Of a stretch of 64,000 bases of DNA, positions 26,201 through 38,648 are shown in pieces. Both the position numbers and the translations under genes were made by a program. Each line of letters begins with the position of its first letter. The first letter of the stretch is position 1. Under the pieces are notes generated by a model. That model saw only the letters and a list, made by a program, of their open reading frames with translations, made no database searches and had not been told where the DNA came from. The stretch comes from Hybos culiciformis (Eukaryota; Arthropoda; Insecta; Diptera; Hybotidae): the NCBI GenBank assembly GCA_964007475.1, contig OZ023275.1, positions 35,087,381 through 35,151,380 on the forward strand. Reading direction: 5' to 3'.

Positions 26201-28219
26201 TTCTCGCTCTAAATTGTTATTGAAAAATCGCAGTGGTAAAAAAAAAAATTTTTTTTTATATAAATTTGGTTAAGATTTTTATTTCAACAAAATAAAAAAT
26301 AAAATTTATGATATTGAACGCAAATTTAAATGACTGCACAAATAATTTCTTCAAACATCTCCGTTTTGAAAGGAAAAAAAATATATATACAAACAGTATT
26401 AGATCTCGAATTTGTGTATTTTTGTCTTACGTCGAATAAAGTGAGTTTTTATTTCAATTTGTGTAAAAAATATTTATTAAGATCGAAATCCGGATCTTTC
26501 GGTTTTTTTCATCAACAGTATCGTTGTTTTCCGCAACCGTGGGTTCGTTTCTCTACTTTTTCTTAAATCTTATTTGGCACTTCATTATATTATGCTCACT
26601 TGTACCAAATAAATTACCTTTATTAATAGTTCATATTACAAATTTTCCACAAAATATGATTTTGAATAAAATTATTGAATATTTAAACTTTAAACAATAC
26701 AATCACTTTGGTCAAGTGGATAATTATAAAAATTTTATATCACATGAGAATTTATTTAATCCAAGTCAGTTGATAATGTTAAATATCACATAATGTCAAA
26801 ATTTTCCATATTATAATAAAATAACAAATTTTAAGTTTATTCGAACTTTAAATAATCTTAATTTAATGGTTTCAACAAAAAAACATATTATTTTTATTCG
26901 CGCAAAAAAGTTATAAATTTTGATTAGAGACCATTAAAATATGGAAAATATTTTTAAATTTTCATATTCAAATATAAATAAGACTTTTATTTATATATGT
27001 ATGTATATAATTTTAAGGGTTTTCTGATGAAATTGTAACATTATTACCATAGTGGGAAATATTTAGTATAAATGAAATTATGTTGAAAAATTTAATAAAA
27101 TATATATGAACACAAATGAAAGAACATAATAAAATCTAATAAATTTGTAATTTTGGATTTAATAGCATTATTTTAAAGCATATAGAAACATTTTTTTTAA
27201 TGAATAATAAGAAAAATATGACATTCATGTTTTCAATGTATAACCCATAGATAGATTCATTAAAAACTACTCCAAAGCACAAGGTAGAATCACTCTGACA
27301 TTATTCTGTCAAAATAAATAATAAATAATTAGAAAAAAAACCAATATCCCTGGAATATTCGATAAATTTACTTCCATAATTAATAAATAAACTTTACAAG
27401 CAATTTTAACTATGGTATAATAAAGTGTTCATTTTTCAATTACATTTATGCATAAGTTTTTCACACAGTTTAGTATTATTTGTTTTCCCTTTCTCTGTAT
27501 ATGAAAAAAAAAACTTATGTTACCATTTTAATAAACGTAATTGCATACAAGATAAGGTTGACCTCAATTACACGGTCATTTTATAATTTTGAATACATAT
27601 ATAGATTTCAAACAATTCTATTAAGGATATATTTATATAACTTCTTTTTTTTTTTTTAAATATTATTGTTGCGAAAATTTTGCTTTTTAATTTCACTTAA
27701 CACAGAATAAATTATGCTGCATTAATGCTTTTAAGTCCCCAAAAATAACATACTTTTTATGTTTTTAATTTTTATTTTTTTTTTAAAGGGCAGTTTATTT
27801 TGCCATCAGGCTCATGAATATTATGTTTTTAGGTGAATTTGCGAAAAAAAAAAGTATTTATGTACATTAAAAAAAAAAAATAAACCCTCTTTTTTATATA
27901 ATCAAAATACAAAATTATAACCTCATATGACTGTGTTAAAATTAAATCATTTGATAATGTTGCTGGAAAAACCAGAAACAAAATGACCATATAATTTTTC
28001 ACTAGTTAAACAAGAAAAATGTAAATAATAAAAATTATACCCACATATTATTAACATATCAACGCGCCTGTTGCTTTATTATCAATGTTAATTACGTAAT
28101 AATTTATATACTTTATTATGCAAAATACTTCTTATATCTTTTACCGTATGTTTATTAAGAATAAATATTCCTACAAAATTGATTTTATAATAATTGTAAA
28201 TGTCATCCATATATTCAAA
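23278..28219. other. AT-rich non-coding block
   Basis: No gene is supported. Open frames at 24126-24371 and 26330-26793 are low-complexity and motif-free. Confidence 0.5.
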
Positions 28220-28235
28220 CGTAGTGTACTATCAA

Positions 28236-28420
28236 AGCTCCAAGTCTTGTGAACGACGACGGTCTTCTAAATTTGGATCTTCTTTCACACTTTTCTTCAT
28301 GACTCGATGACTGATCTCCAAAGTAAATTACTTTGGTCAAACGTGAATATATTCATGATCATTTACCAGATTCTGTGAGTGCAGTATGACAGTCAGTATG
28401 CAGTCAACCCTTTCGTAAGT
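28236..28420. other. GC-richer island, possible exon of uncertain strand
   Basis: The stretch is noticeably richer in G+C than its surroundings. On the minus strand a frame reads EISHRVMKKSVKEDPNLED then RRRSQDLEL to a TGA. On the plus strand an equally long open frame exists, so the direction is not settled. A palindrome CCAAAGTAAATTACTTTGG lies inside, at about 28319-28337. It could be a terminal exon or a regulatory element. No partner exon was found. Confidence 0.2.
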
Positions 28421-29553
28421 TCTTTCTATGTAAAAAAAACACCCATTATGTACAATGCTTACAATGTGTTAATATATATAACTTTCAAATAATAATTTTA
28501 TTATGATCTTATATTATTGTCGTATTAATAGGCGGCGTTATTGAAAAAAATTTATAAGTGTCAATTAAGGAGGCATATATATTTTTTATGAATTCAATTG
28601 ACATTCAAATTAGAAACGATATTATTATAATAGTGCTAATATAATAGAAATAAATAACTATATACATAAAATAATATCCTGTAGAATTATAATCTATTGT
28701 AGGCGAATAAGGATTCTATATAATATTAACTGTGCACTTTATTGATATTTATTTTTGATTTAAAATAATTTTTGCTGATTTTTGGAATGGAATATTTTCT
28801 ATATAATAATTAAAACCTTTTCATGCATAAAATTTTAACAATTGCGCATAAAGTGTACGATTGTAAACATAAAATAGATTTTTGTTCAAACTTTTACCAG
28901 GTAGTTTATATTTTATTGAATTTTAGAAATAACAAAATTTACAAATTGGATTACCCACCCAAGTCGCCCACTTTATTTAATCGAATAAAATTATATATAG
29001 AATAAAAGAATATAGATAGATAGATAAATACATTATACATATAAAAATGGTACAATAAATAAAATTCTATTGACACTTAGGATTTATGCGCACAAATATA
29101 TATATATATAATTTTCATTTTATTTTTTAAAATAAAAACTATTATTATTTTCTATCAGAATTATTATTAGATAATAAAGATTTTTTTTTTATTTTTAATT
29201 TATCTTTTGGTCCATTTTATTCAAAAAATATATTTTATTTATTCATTTATATTTGGTAAAAGAAAAGCTATGAAAATCTATCTATTAAAATCGATAAGAT
29301 TAACCCTTTTCATTTATATTTTATAATTTCAAAACATAATCTTGATAATAACAACTATATATACATGTAAATAGGACATAGTAAAGTTATGGCAAAGCAT
29401 AAATTCTATAATTATCATATTTTTGTTACTCAAGAATATGAAAATTTTTGACGGATTTTAATTTTTTCTAGTTAATTGAAGCGTGTTTTTGTAATTGCTT
29501 ATTGTTCCGGCTTTTTTGTTTTTAAAAAGAGTTGACAACGCATCGGGAGCATA
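28421..29553. other. AT-rich non-coding block
   Basis: Nothing supported. A short (TA)n run lies near 29097-29110. Confidence 0.5.
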
Positions 29554-29673
29554 TTAAAATACATATATAACTTTTCAAAAAATTACAGTATCGTTAAACT
29601 TTTTCATTTAAAGTTAAAATACATATATAACTTTTCAAAAAATTACAGTATCGTTAAACTTTTTCATTTAAAG
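29554..29673. repeat. 60-bp exact tandem duplication
   Basis: Two identical 60-base units lie head to tail (29554-29613 and 29614-29673), beginning TTAAAATACATATATAAC. Exact identity implies a recent duplication or a copying artefact. No gene overlaps it. Confidence 0.95.
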
Positions 29674-32600
29674 CCTAATTAAGATCGGTTGATTTTTGCC
29701 TGGAAATTTTGAAATTTTTAATTTCCATTTCGGAAAATTAACAAAATACAAAAACTTTAAACCTTAACTCATTTCGGCTGTAAATGAACTTTATTTGTTA
29801 ATCTTCAAATAATAAACAAAAATTATTTCTTTCCATTTGGACCCCAAAAGAAAACAGAGAGAAGAGATTATGATCTTTGTATTTTATGACATAATATATT
29901 TTTTTTTTAATAATTTGTGCTTTTTTTCCTCCTTTCTTTTAGCAGACATTATAATTAATATGTCTATGTCTTTATAATTTTAAAAGGAAAAAGCCAACCT
30001 TTAAATTAGAATAATCCTAAAAATAAATTCAAGGACTACTTTTATATAGATAACAATATTTAGTTTTTAAAATTTATGTATATATTAATCTCTTAATATT
30101 TTGCGACTGTAAAAGATGAAATATTATGTCGTGTATTATAGTGTTTTAGGTGAATTCTTAAATTATATCATTATCATAGTTTCTTAACATAACCAACTTA
30201 AATTAGAAACCACTTAGTGCTTTTTCTTTAAACAAGAAAGAAATCTATAACTTTTTATAAGGTTTATAGTAGGGTGTCAACTTCTTTGATTGAAAAGGTA
30301 AATTTTGACTTATTACGGAATAAATATTAATTATTCTTATGTAGTAAAGAGCTTCTAATATGGAAATTGATTTTTCAAAATTTTAGCATATATATTCCTT
30401 TGATTAATTTTAAATAGATTTTTCCCGCCCAATATTTTTTCGGTTTTTATATTCGAAAAATAAATTGTAACTGCTGCATATCCTTCTAATTTATTGTAAT
30501 TCATTATATTACCACATTATATATAGGGCCATTTTCAATAGAAAAAATGTTTAAAGTCAAACATATTTTTATTTCCGCAAACATAATCTTCTTATTTATA
30601 GCGATAATGTGCAAAAATATAGAATACAAAGCCTTTTTTTTTAAAACTATATATCCAACTAATGTGGTTGAATTTTTGTTTAAATTCACCAACTAAATGT
30701 AATAACATTAATTTCTATATAAAACACAAACATTAAAAACACTTTTAGGAAAATTTGCAATTTCAGTCTAAAATTAATAGAGATCTAACAAATAATGTTA
30801 ACAACAAATCGTGTAATATACAATATTATAAAAGGTTCAGTCATGATGTTATACTACATTAATACTTTTGGTTTCAATTTTTTCAACATTTTGAACATTT
30901 CTTGGAATTTGTTTTCAATCAAGTTTTCAAAATTAATTTTCTAAGTATCAAATTTTCAAACTCAATTTGATGGCATAATGTTAAGCAAAGAATTCCATTT
31001 CAAAAATAAGAAGAATATTATCTAGTTTTAATCACGATGAATATAAAATTAATTTCAAAGAGAAAAATTTATATGAAGATAAATATACTTAGACTAAATC
31101 TTATTCTGCAGATTTCATTATCTATTTTCCTTTCATTTAATTCCTTTTAAAAAATATATATATTGTATACTGTAGTAGGTTTCTTCTTCTTTTTTTTTTA
31201 AAGGAACATAAAATAGAAATATAAGTTTGTGCATATATATAGGAAAAAGTACAACCAGAAATCTCAGTTCAACTTTCTTGTGCTTATAAATATTAGCACC
31301 ACCAGCAAAGATTTGTTCGACGACCCAGAAATAAAACTTTATAACGCAATTTAATGTTTTAATATACAACATAACTAAGTATATACAAATATTTTCATAG
31401 TTTTTTATACACTTAAAAAACATAAAAAAGAAAAAAAAACTAACTATAAGGGTTAAAGACAACAGCAGCAGCAGTAGAGAAATAAAATTTTCCAAATAAA
31501 ATAAAAAAGGATATTTGCCAAAATAATGATGATGGTAGCTATATGAAAAAAAAAAAAAAAAAAATTAGTATAAAAAAGCATTAGATTTAGAAAGATTTGT
31601 GACGGTTGGTTTCTTTCTACTCCAGTGATTTAAATAGCTTTCAATTAATATAATGTATACATATATATATTTTAAAGGATATTATATTTAAATTGAGAGA
31701 ATATTATTATTAAAAACCCGGACCTGCAATATCTTTTCTATGATTAATAAACCCATCTTTTATTTGTCAATAAGCATATAACATTTTATGCGCATACATT
31801 TTGATTAAATTAACAAATAAGTAAGTCCGAACTTTGACTCTTTTATGTGTATGTGAAAATAAGTTAGTTTAGAAATTTTAACCTTACTATTCTAAAATAA
31901 ATAAATAAATAAAAACATTGAATTTTAATTTCCATAAATAAGCCATTATACCTAGACGGGTCTGCAGGCCATCCACCCGCTCATCTAAACGATTTTGAAT
32001 TATTAAATTAAATAAAATAATTCTCATATTTAAAATAATTGCATGAACAGAAAACATCTTTCTTAGTAATATATAAAATTAAAATGTTAAGAATGAAATT
32101 AATTTTTTATTTTACCGTCATATTGGTAGCTTAACTCATTTATTAATATAGCCTTCTGGTGGTTACAATAAAACATATACTCTCATAGTAATTAACGATT
32201 TGCTTTTTTCCTCACTTACTTCTATTTTTACTTTCTGAATTTAGAATAAGTTTAGTTTTAAGTTTTTATTATATTGAACACAAATAAGAAAACGATTGTT
32301 TGTTTTTTGTAAATTTTTCAAACATAAAGTTGTAAATAATTCTTAAGCGAAATTTTTAAAATATATATAGTAACAGAATATTGAAAACATAATTACTTAA
32401 ATTTAAGAAAACTATCAATTTAGAGATATCCGTAGAGGATCATTAAATTAACTATAAAATAAAGGGAAAAATTGTATCATTTTTTTATATTTTTTATTAT
32501 ATGATGTAAAAATTTGTGAAAGAATAAGGATTAAATAAAAAATATTTAAAAAAAAAAAAAAAAACTCATTTATTAAATCAGATTTTTGTGAAAAATAAAA

Positions 32601-35267
32601 AAATAACAATTTTAAAATATCTAATTTTGTCTATAGAATCGCTACTATAAAAATTCTTCGTCTTTTTCTATGTTTGGTGTTGACAATTTTACTTACGTGA
32701 CAACATACGATTTTTTTATTGCATTTAATGAAAATTTCAATTTTATCGATCTGACATATACAATTTCCTAAAGTTTTCTATATTAATTTTTCTCTGATAC
32801 GAAGTTCTCTAGGTAAAAGAATCTTTGATTGAACTATCAATTCAACTAGTTTTTTTTTAAATAAATCCTTTCCAATGTAATACAAAATGAATACAAAATA
32901 TTTATATCTCTCCAGGGTGCCATTCAACTTATTAATTTCACGATTTCCACAATTGTGTATTATGTATGAGTTTATTGCTTTTTTTTCTACTTTCCGATAT
33001 TACTTCAATATTGATGTCTTTTTTTGCGGAAAAGAAAGGAAACCTGAATTCGTAGAATCTTCGTAGAATATAGATCTCATATGTATATGTTATCATAGAG
33101 ACTCATCCTTTAGTCCACGTGAAAGTGATCGTGATTTCGTATATTTTGGCATCCAAAGAATTAAAATCGATTGAGTAGTTGAAGGCAGACGAACGAACAT
33201 GCGAACATTTAATTTTTGATTAAAAATTGGCTAAAAAGACGCTATAATGCATAATATATGAACAACAACTAAATTATTTAAGACGTTAAAAAATAGATTT
33301 AATAAAGAATTTTATGTAATAAAATTTAAATCATAAACTCTTTAAATGATAAAATCAATATAATTTTGATTAAAGGGAAAAACGCGTATTTTCTTTCCCT
33401 AAAAGAAAACAAAAAGAAAGTTTTCTTTTTTTAAATTTCAAAACAAAATCTATTATTTCTTTTGTTTTCATTTTCCACAATATATATACGTTCAAAAAAG
33501 TTAAAAAACATTTATACCAAAAACCTATATTTTTTTAAGTTTTGATTTAAAGTTTTCATCTATATAGAAAAAAAACAAATTTTTTTTTTTTAACATTTAT
33601 ATTTCATAAATTTTTTTCAAAACTTTTCAGACAAAACTCTCTGGGACCAAAAACAAAGTTTTTTACGCATATTTGTGTATTAGAGGAACTCATTTTCACA
33701 TTACACCCGGAAAAAGTTTTCTTTTAATTTTCAAACTTTATTCCAAAGTTAAGAAAAAGATGAAAAACTTTTTCATTAACTAAAAAAAAAAAAAAATTAA
33801 TGAATAAAAAAAAATTTTCTGTTTTATTTTTTCTTTTAACGAAATCTGTTTAAAATTTGTCCTTAAAGTAAATTCTTGTAAAATTTAAACTTGCTTAAAG
33901 ATTTTTTTGTTTTGATTAAATAGACGAAAATTTTTTTTTTTAATTATAATGTCTAGATGTTTTAATTTATATCTAATTTTGTTTTTAAATTATAAATTCA
34001 CTGTGGTTCGAGCCGAAGTATGTTTAGCGCTATAAAATATGATTTTTATAATATGTTTTATTAACAATATAATAGTATTTTTTTATTTATTTTAAAGTCA
34101 AAAATTCTCAAACTTTAACGCTTTGAATTTAGCAGGTAATTCATAATAGTCTAGTGATTCACAATAGTCTAGTAGTAGATGTTTAAGGAACAAATAAAAA
34201 TTTTAAATTTTTGATAACAATGAAAAATAAAATTTAAAAACTTTCTTAAATCTTTATCCTCTTTAATAATCAAATAGCAGCATTTTATTAATATTAACAC
34301 AGTATAAATTTTAAATAAGAAAGACACATTCTTTTAATTAATTTTCTTTGAGAAAATTCGTCCTTTTAATTTTTTTCTATCTATAAAACATCAGATTGTC
34401 CCAAAATAAAAATTTTTAATTATATATCAGTCTCAAAAGAATATCGATTTAAAAATGAAGAAAATAATATTATTTACGCGTTTTAATAATGAAAAATCTG
34501 TCGTTTCCTCTTTTGTATATACACAAAAATTTCCTGGACAGTTTTTGTTTTGTTTTTTTTTTTTGCGTTATCCTTTTTAAACATTTGAAAAAAATAAGTA
34601 GATATAATTTTTATTTTTTGTTTTAATGAAAATTATAATTTATAGAAAAAATGCAATAAAAAAAAAAAATTAATAAGTGAGGAAGACAAAAAAAAAAAAA
34701 AAAGATAATTTCCAGGCCGATGAGTCTAATTAAAAAATAATTATTTGGGTGTTATATTTAAAAAAAATTATTAATTTGTATAATAACTTGGACTTCTTTT
34801 AAAATATAATGAAAGTAATTTTAACTGAATACAAGTTATGAAAGTAGGCTGCCCTGTTAATGTAAACATGCGAAAATAAAAATCAAATCATATCGATAGT
34901 TGTCATAGCTTTGTTTCAATAAAGATTATGACCCACACATAATGATCAGAAACGTAAAAAACCGCGTCATCAAAGCTCTTAACATGAATAAAGTTTAACA
35001 TTTAAGGATATGCTTCTCGGTTATTAAACTTTAAGTGAAAATTATACCAAAAAAAATATATTAAAAAAAATTGCAATGAAGATTTCGTTCGATAAGAAAT
35101 AAGAGACAATTTTTAATATAAAAAAAATATCAAGGAATGATTTTGTTTCTATGTTTAACTGACATTATGACATACATTATTACACGAATACATATTTCGT
35201 TGAAAAATTTTAATTTATTATTATTTTTGAATTGCTATACAATAAATTCCAATATTAATTTATTTCA
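29674..35267. other. AT-rich block upstream of the MAO-like gene
   Basis: No gene is firmly supported. A 120-codon minus-strand frame (31133-31495) begins MENFISLLLLLLSLTLI, which resembles a hydrophobic leader. The rest is low-complexity Phe/Tyr/Lys sequence, so I do not call it. A 33-base exon-like island at 31952-31984 is listed separately. I saw no convincing promoter before 35268. Confidence 0.45.
31952..31984 (-). other. possible 33-nt microexon
   Basis: This short, GC-rich stretch sits in very AT-rich DNA. On the minus strand it is framed by TTTAG before and GTATAA after, which are acceptor- and donor-like. In one frame it encodes DERVDGLQTRL, with heptad-like hydrophobic spacing suggestive of a coiled coil. 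The local G+C rise is what one expects of conserved coding sequence. No flanking exon in a matching phase was identified, so this remains a suggestion. Confidence 0.25.
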
Positions 35268-37022
35268 ATGGCAGGCTCTCCAGACACACCTATTGACCTT
35301 GTCATTATTGGAGGTGGATTGTCTGGCTTAGTATCGGCTTATAAAATTGAAGAAAAAATAAAAACCTTAAGTGTTCTTCTAATTGAAGCTGCTCCAGAGT
35401 TAGGAGGTCAACTTAAATCAACTAATTTGGGTGAAATCGGTGGACGTTGGATAACAGAGGATCAAAATCACATTTATAATTTAATAGGCAATTTATCAGT
35501 AGGATTTTCTAAACGGGAAAACTTTCAGCCAAATCTTCAACGGTATTGGAGTACTGACAACGGCTTATTGGCTCAACTTAAACAATTTGAAATCAATAGA
35601 TTCATCGTGGAAATCGATAAAACATGTTTAAAGTGTAGACAAGGGTGGTAATATTGTTCGAATATCTAAATTTATTTATATAATGACATTTTATTGATTA
35701 TTTTTAGTTTTAACTTGATGACAAATAATATAAGATTGGATAAATTTTTGAATAATAGATTATTTTTCAATAGTTCAAGACGATTTTTTAAAATGTTGAT
35801 ACGATTAGTTTGTGGTATAGACCCAATTTATTTAACTAAATTGGAATTTTTGAATTTATGTTGCTCAAATGGTGGTTTATCACAACTTATAACACTGTAA
35901 GTTGAAGAAATTTTTTAAATTTTGAAATAAGACTCCATTTTATTAAAAGATATGGCAAATATTTCAAATTCAATGGAATGAAGAGTTTTTATCATTGTCG
36001 ACTTTGTGTAAAAAAGATTTTTGAATCAACTAAATTAGTTCTTATAAACTTGATCAATAATAATTTGTAATAGTTTATTTCAGAAGCACTGGTTCATCCA
36101 ATTCTTTGATTGAGTTTTCATCAAAAGAACTTATTCAAAATTTAGTCCAACACTTAGAGAACACTGTTATAATGGCAAATACAAAAATAACAGAAATTGT
36201 AAATTATTCAGAATATGTTTTGGCAAAAACTGGAAATGGAGATGAATTTTATACTTCATGTCTGATTTTAGCAATTCCATGGAACCAAGTTACTCAACTC
36301 AAAATGTTTCCAAGACTGCCTGCCGAATTTAGTCATCCATTGCAAGAAAATAATTGTCAAATAACATCATTTCTAGCTAAATATTCAGAAAGCTATTGGC
36401 GTGCGAAAGGATATTCAGGGAGCTTACTTTTAGATAATTTAAATATGATCGGTTATGAATATAAACCTATGATATATGGTGGAATAATTTTACACGACGA
36501 TAATGGATTTGAACTGATTTCTAAAGCAATAATACTCGATGAATTGGCAAATATATTTGGGGATGAAATGGCGATTCCAGAAGCCTATGAACAGAAAACA
36601 TTCGAACAAAATTTATTAATAAATTTATCTCTAAGTAGCCCTTGGAATCGTTTGGTCTGGAGCTCAACATGTTCTGCAACACATTATAGAGGATTTTTAG
36701 GAGGTGCAGTGCAGAGTGGTTTGAGGGCTGCGTAAGTTTCAAATTTTAATATATTATTAAGTAATATTTCTATTAAATTTATTTAAACTTTAGAGTTCGT
36801 GCATTATACATACTTCGTCCACAAACTGTTAATTGGCAAGATTTGAATGAAATCCAAAAAGCTAGTGTTGTACGACCAAGATATAATTGGTTAGATATGA
36901 AATTATCTCAATGGAATTTATATGATATTATTCGATATACTGTTGCTGGCTTATCATTATTTTGTTTATTTAAGCTTAGATTTATGATCAAAAATATTTT
37001 TAAATATAATTCAAGAAACTGA
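35268..37022 (+). CDS. MAO-like flavin amine oxidase, four exons, tail-anchored
   Basis: Four exons join in phase through GT-AG introns: 35268-35647, 35708-35896, 36084-36731 and 36794-37022. They give 481 residues; animal monoamine oxidases are about 520. The N-terminus has a Rossmann fold: DLVIIGGGLSGL with GxGxxG at residues 15-20, an acidic end of strand 2 (LLIEA, E40), then ELGGQ (46-47) and IGGRW (58-61). The third exon ends with ATHYRGFLGGAVQSGLRAA, aligning with the SGYMEGAVEAGERAA segment of MAO that closes on FAD. The last exon ends in a hydrophobic stretch (YTVAGLSLFCLFKL) with basic residues on both sides, like the outer-mitochondrial-membrane tail anchor of MAO. About 17 residues that in MAO hold SGGCYTAYFPPG, including the cysteine that binds FAD covalently, are missing between IPEAYEQ and NRLVWSS. 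The GTE motif is replaced by SST. I infer a divergent MAO-family flavoprotein, perhaps with non-covalent FAD or altered catalysis. The flavoprotein family is sure; the substrate is unknown. Confidence 0.85.
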
Positions 37023-37057
37023 TTTCTTTACATATGTAAAAAAATAGAGAACGCAAA

Positions 37058-37063
37058 AATAAA
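37058..37063 (+). promoter_or_regulatory. poly(A) signal of the MAO-like gene
   Basis: An AATAAA hexamer lies 35 bases after the TGA of the last exon, the usual position for a short 3' UTR. A second AATAAA lies about 85 bases further on. Confidence 0.6.
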
Positions 37064-37750
37064 TGTTATATTATTTTGTTATTATCTCACTTTTTCATAA
37101 TTTTATGTTATTCTTGCTTAGTTTAATGAAATTTATTAAAAATTCCAAATAAAACGATTAGTTTATTCTTCTTTTGTATATGTAATATCGAACTCGTACC
37201 CAGGGGCGGATTTACACATTTGCCGCCTTTAGGCACTATTAAAAAAATTTCGGAAAAAAACACAGTAAAAAAGACATTTAACTTCAACATGACATAAAAA
37301 AATAGTTTGAGGTGTCTTAGCCTTTATCGATTCTAAAAAGTTTTTTACTATTTTTAAGTTCGAAAAAAAAATGTTAAGGAAGTTTGTCGCCCATTATTTG
37401 CCGCATATTATTTGCCGCCCTAGGCTCGAGCCTACACACAAAAAAAAAACTCAGTATTTCGAACTAAAAATGTAGATTAAAACAACAAATATTTTGTTCG
37501 TATAGCGCCAACAGAAATATTTGTTCTAAAGATAAATTATTTATGTTAAAATCGCTTTCAAAATATTGTGTTAATGTAATAAAATATTTCGTTATGATAG
37601 AAAAAAACTTTTGTCAGATTAACGATTATTATAGTGTTAAATTTACGAATAATTTGTATCTTTACAAAAACAAAGTTTGTTATACCCCAAAACCAAAAAC
37701 CTTTCAAATTCATCAGCAAAAACACCGCAAATGCAAAAAAAAAATTTACT

Positions 37751-38060
37751 AGAAAAATTTTTTTTTTATTTATTTAATTTTTTATTTATTTATTTTTATT
37801 TATTTTTTTTTTTTTTATTAATTTTTTTTTTAATTTTTTTTATTTTTTTTATTTTTTTAATTTTTTTAATTTTTTCAATTTTTTTTAGTTTTTTTTATTT
37901 TTTTTTAATTTTCTTTATTTTTTCTTCATTTTTTTAAATTTTTTTTTTTTTTTTTTTAATTTTTTTTAAATTATTTTTTATTATTATTTTTTTTTTCAAT
38001 TTTAATTTATTTCTTATTTTTTTATTTATTTTTTAAATTTTTTTTATTTAATAATTTTTT
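37751..38060. repeat. long T-rich low-complexity tract
   Basis: About 300 bases consist almost only of T runs separated by single A or short AA/ATTTA steps. It lies in the same place relative to the tRNA-like module as the tract at 53566-53841. The 86-codon open frame over it is meaningless Phe/Leu/Ile. Confidence 0.9.
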
Positions 38061-38061
38061 C

Positions 38062-38133
38062 ATGCCCGCTTGTAGCTTCGAACCACTGTCCTAAACATTG
38101 CAATCCACGAACTCTGCCACTGAGCTATGAACT
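38062..38133 (-). repeat. tRNA-like module (pol III A and B boxes)
   Basis: Read on the minus strand it contains TAGCTCAGTGGCAGAG, a good match to the tRNA A box and D arm. About 40 bases later comes GGTTCGAAGC, close to the B box and T loop consensus. The acceptor and T stems do not pair, so this is a tRNA-derived promoter-like remnant and not a working tRNA. The A/T tract follows on its 3' side, as in a SINE tail. A near-identical copy is at about 53844-53916. Confidence 0.65.
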
Positions 38134-38648
38134 ACATTTACGGCAATGTGTAAAATGGAAAATATAAGTTCGCACAGAATATATTTTGTACGTTAAAAAA
38201 ATATTTTGTTTTACCAAAAAACATTCTGTTAATATGATACAAGTATTTGTTACTTTAAGAGATTTCAAATTAAATCTTTTTGTTGTTATAATTAAAAATT
38301 TTGTTAAAAAAAACCAAATGCTAGTTTTGTTACAACAATGAAATTTTTTATCTAATCCACATAATATTGAAATTTTTTTTGTTAAAAGTCAAAACTTATT
38401 TATTGAATTAACGATCATATTTGTTAATTTTAGAAATTTTAATTTTTGTTAATACAAAGAAGCTTTCTTTAACGTTAACAATTTCTATCCACTTAAAATA
38501 ACAAATATTGTGTTCCTCTTACAAATTTTTTATTAAAATTAAAGATTGAATTTTGTTAAATGGCAACAGAAATATTTTTGTTAGAAATACTGAGTTTTTT
38601 TTTTTTGTGTGTAGTGTGCCTATTCGTAAATCCATCACTGCTCGTACC

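Larger units (their letters stand above)
37432..38613. mobile_element. inner MITE carrying a tRNA-like core
   Basis: The inverted ends CTACACACAAA...CTCAGTATTTC and GAAATACTGAG...TTTGTGTGTAG are perfect apart from the length of the A/T run. No clean target duplication was found. The centre (about 37676-38170) is a block shared with the element at 53361-54157: a TTATACCCCAAAACC boundary, a roughly 300-base A/T tract, and a tRNA-like module. Outside that block the two elements differ. Confidence 0.7.
37201..38640. mobile_element. hAT non-autonomous element with internal insertion
   Basis: The ends CAGGGGCGGATTTAC and GTAAATCCATCACTG are inverted with a few differences. An exact 8-bp duplication CTCGTACC flanks them at 37193-37200 and 38641-38648. 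It lies about 180 bases beyond the stop of the MAO-like gene. Most of its length is a second element (37432-38613) inserted in a short hAT MITE. Confidence 0.88.

Noticed and set aside
31133..31495. 120-codon minus-strand frame with a hydrophobic start (MENFISLLLLLLSLTLI)
   Set aside because: It looks like a leader but the rest is AT-driven Phe/Tyr/Lys sequence with no motif or splice partner. It is a borderline case that I did not call.
33040..33220. Possible transposon piece with CGTGATTTCGTATATTTTGG and ACGAACGAACATGCGAAC
   Set aside because: The phrases resemble dispersed insect repeats, but no ends or second copy were found in the window.
37677..37937. 86-codon open frame
   Set aside because: It runs through the T-rich tract and is only Phe/Leu/Ile low complexity.
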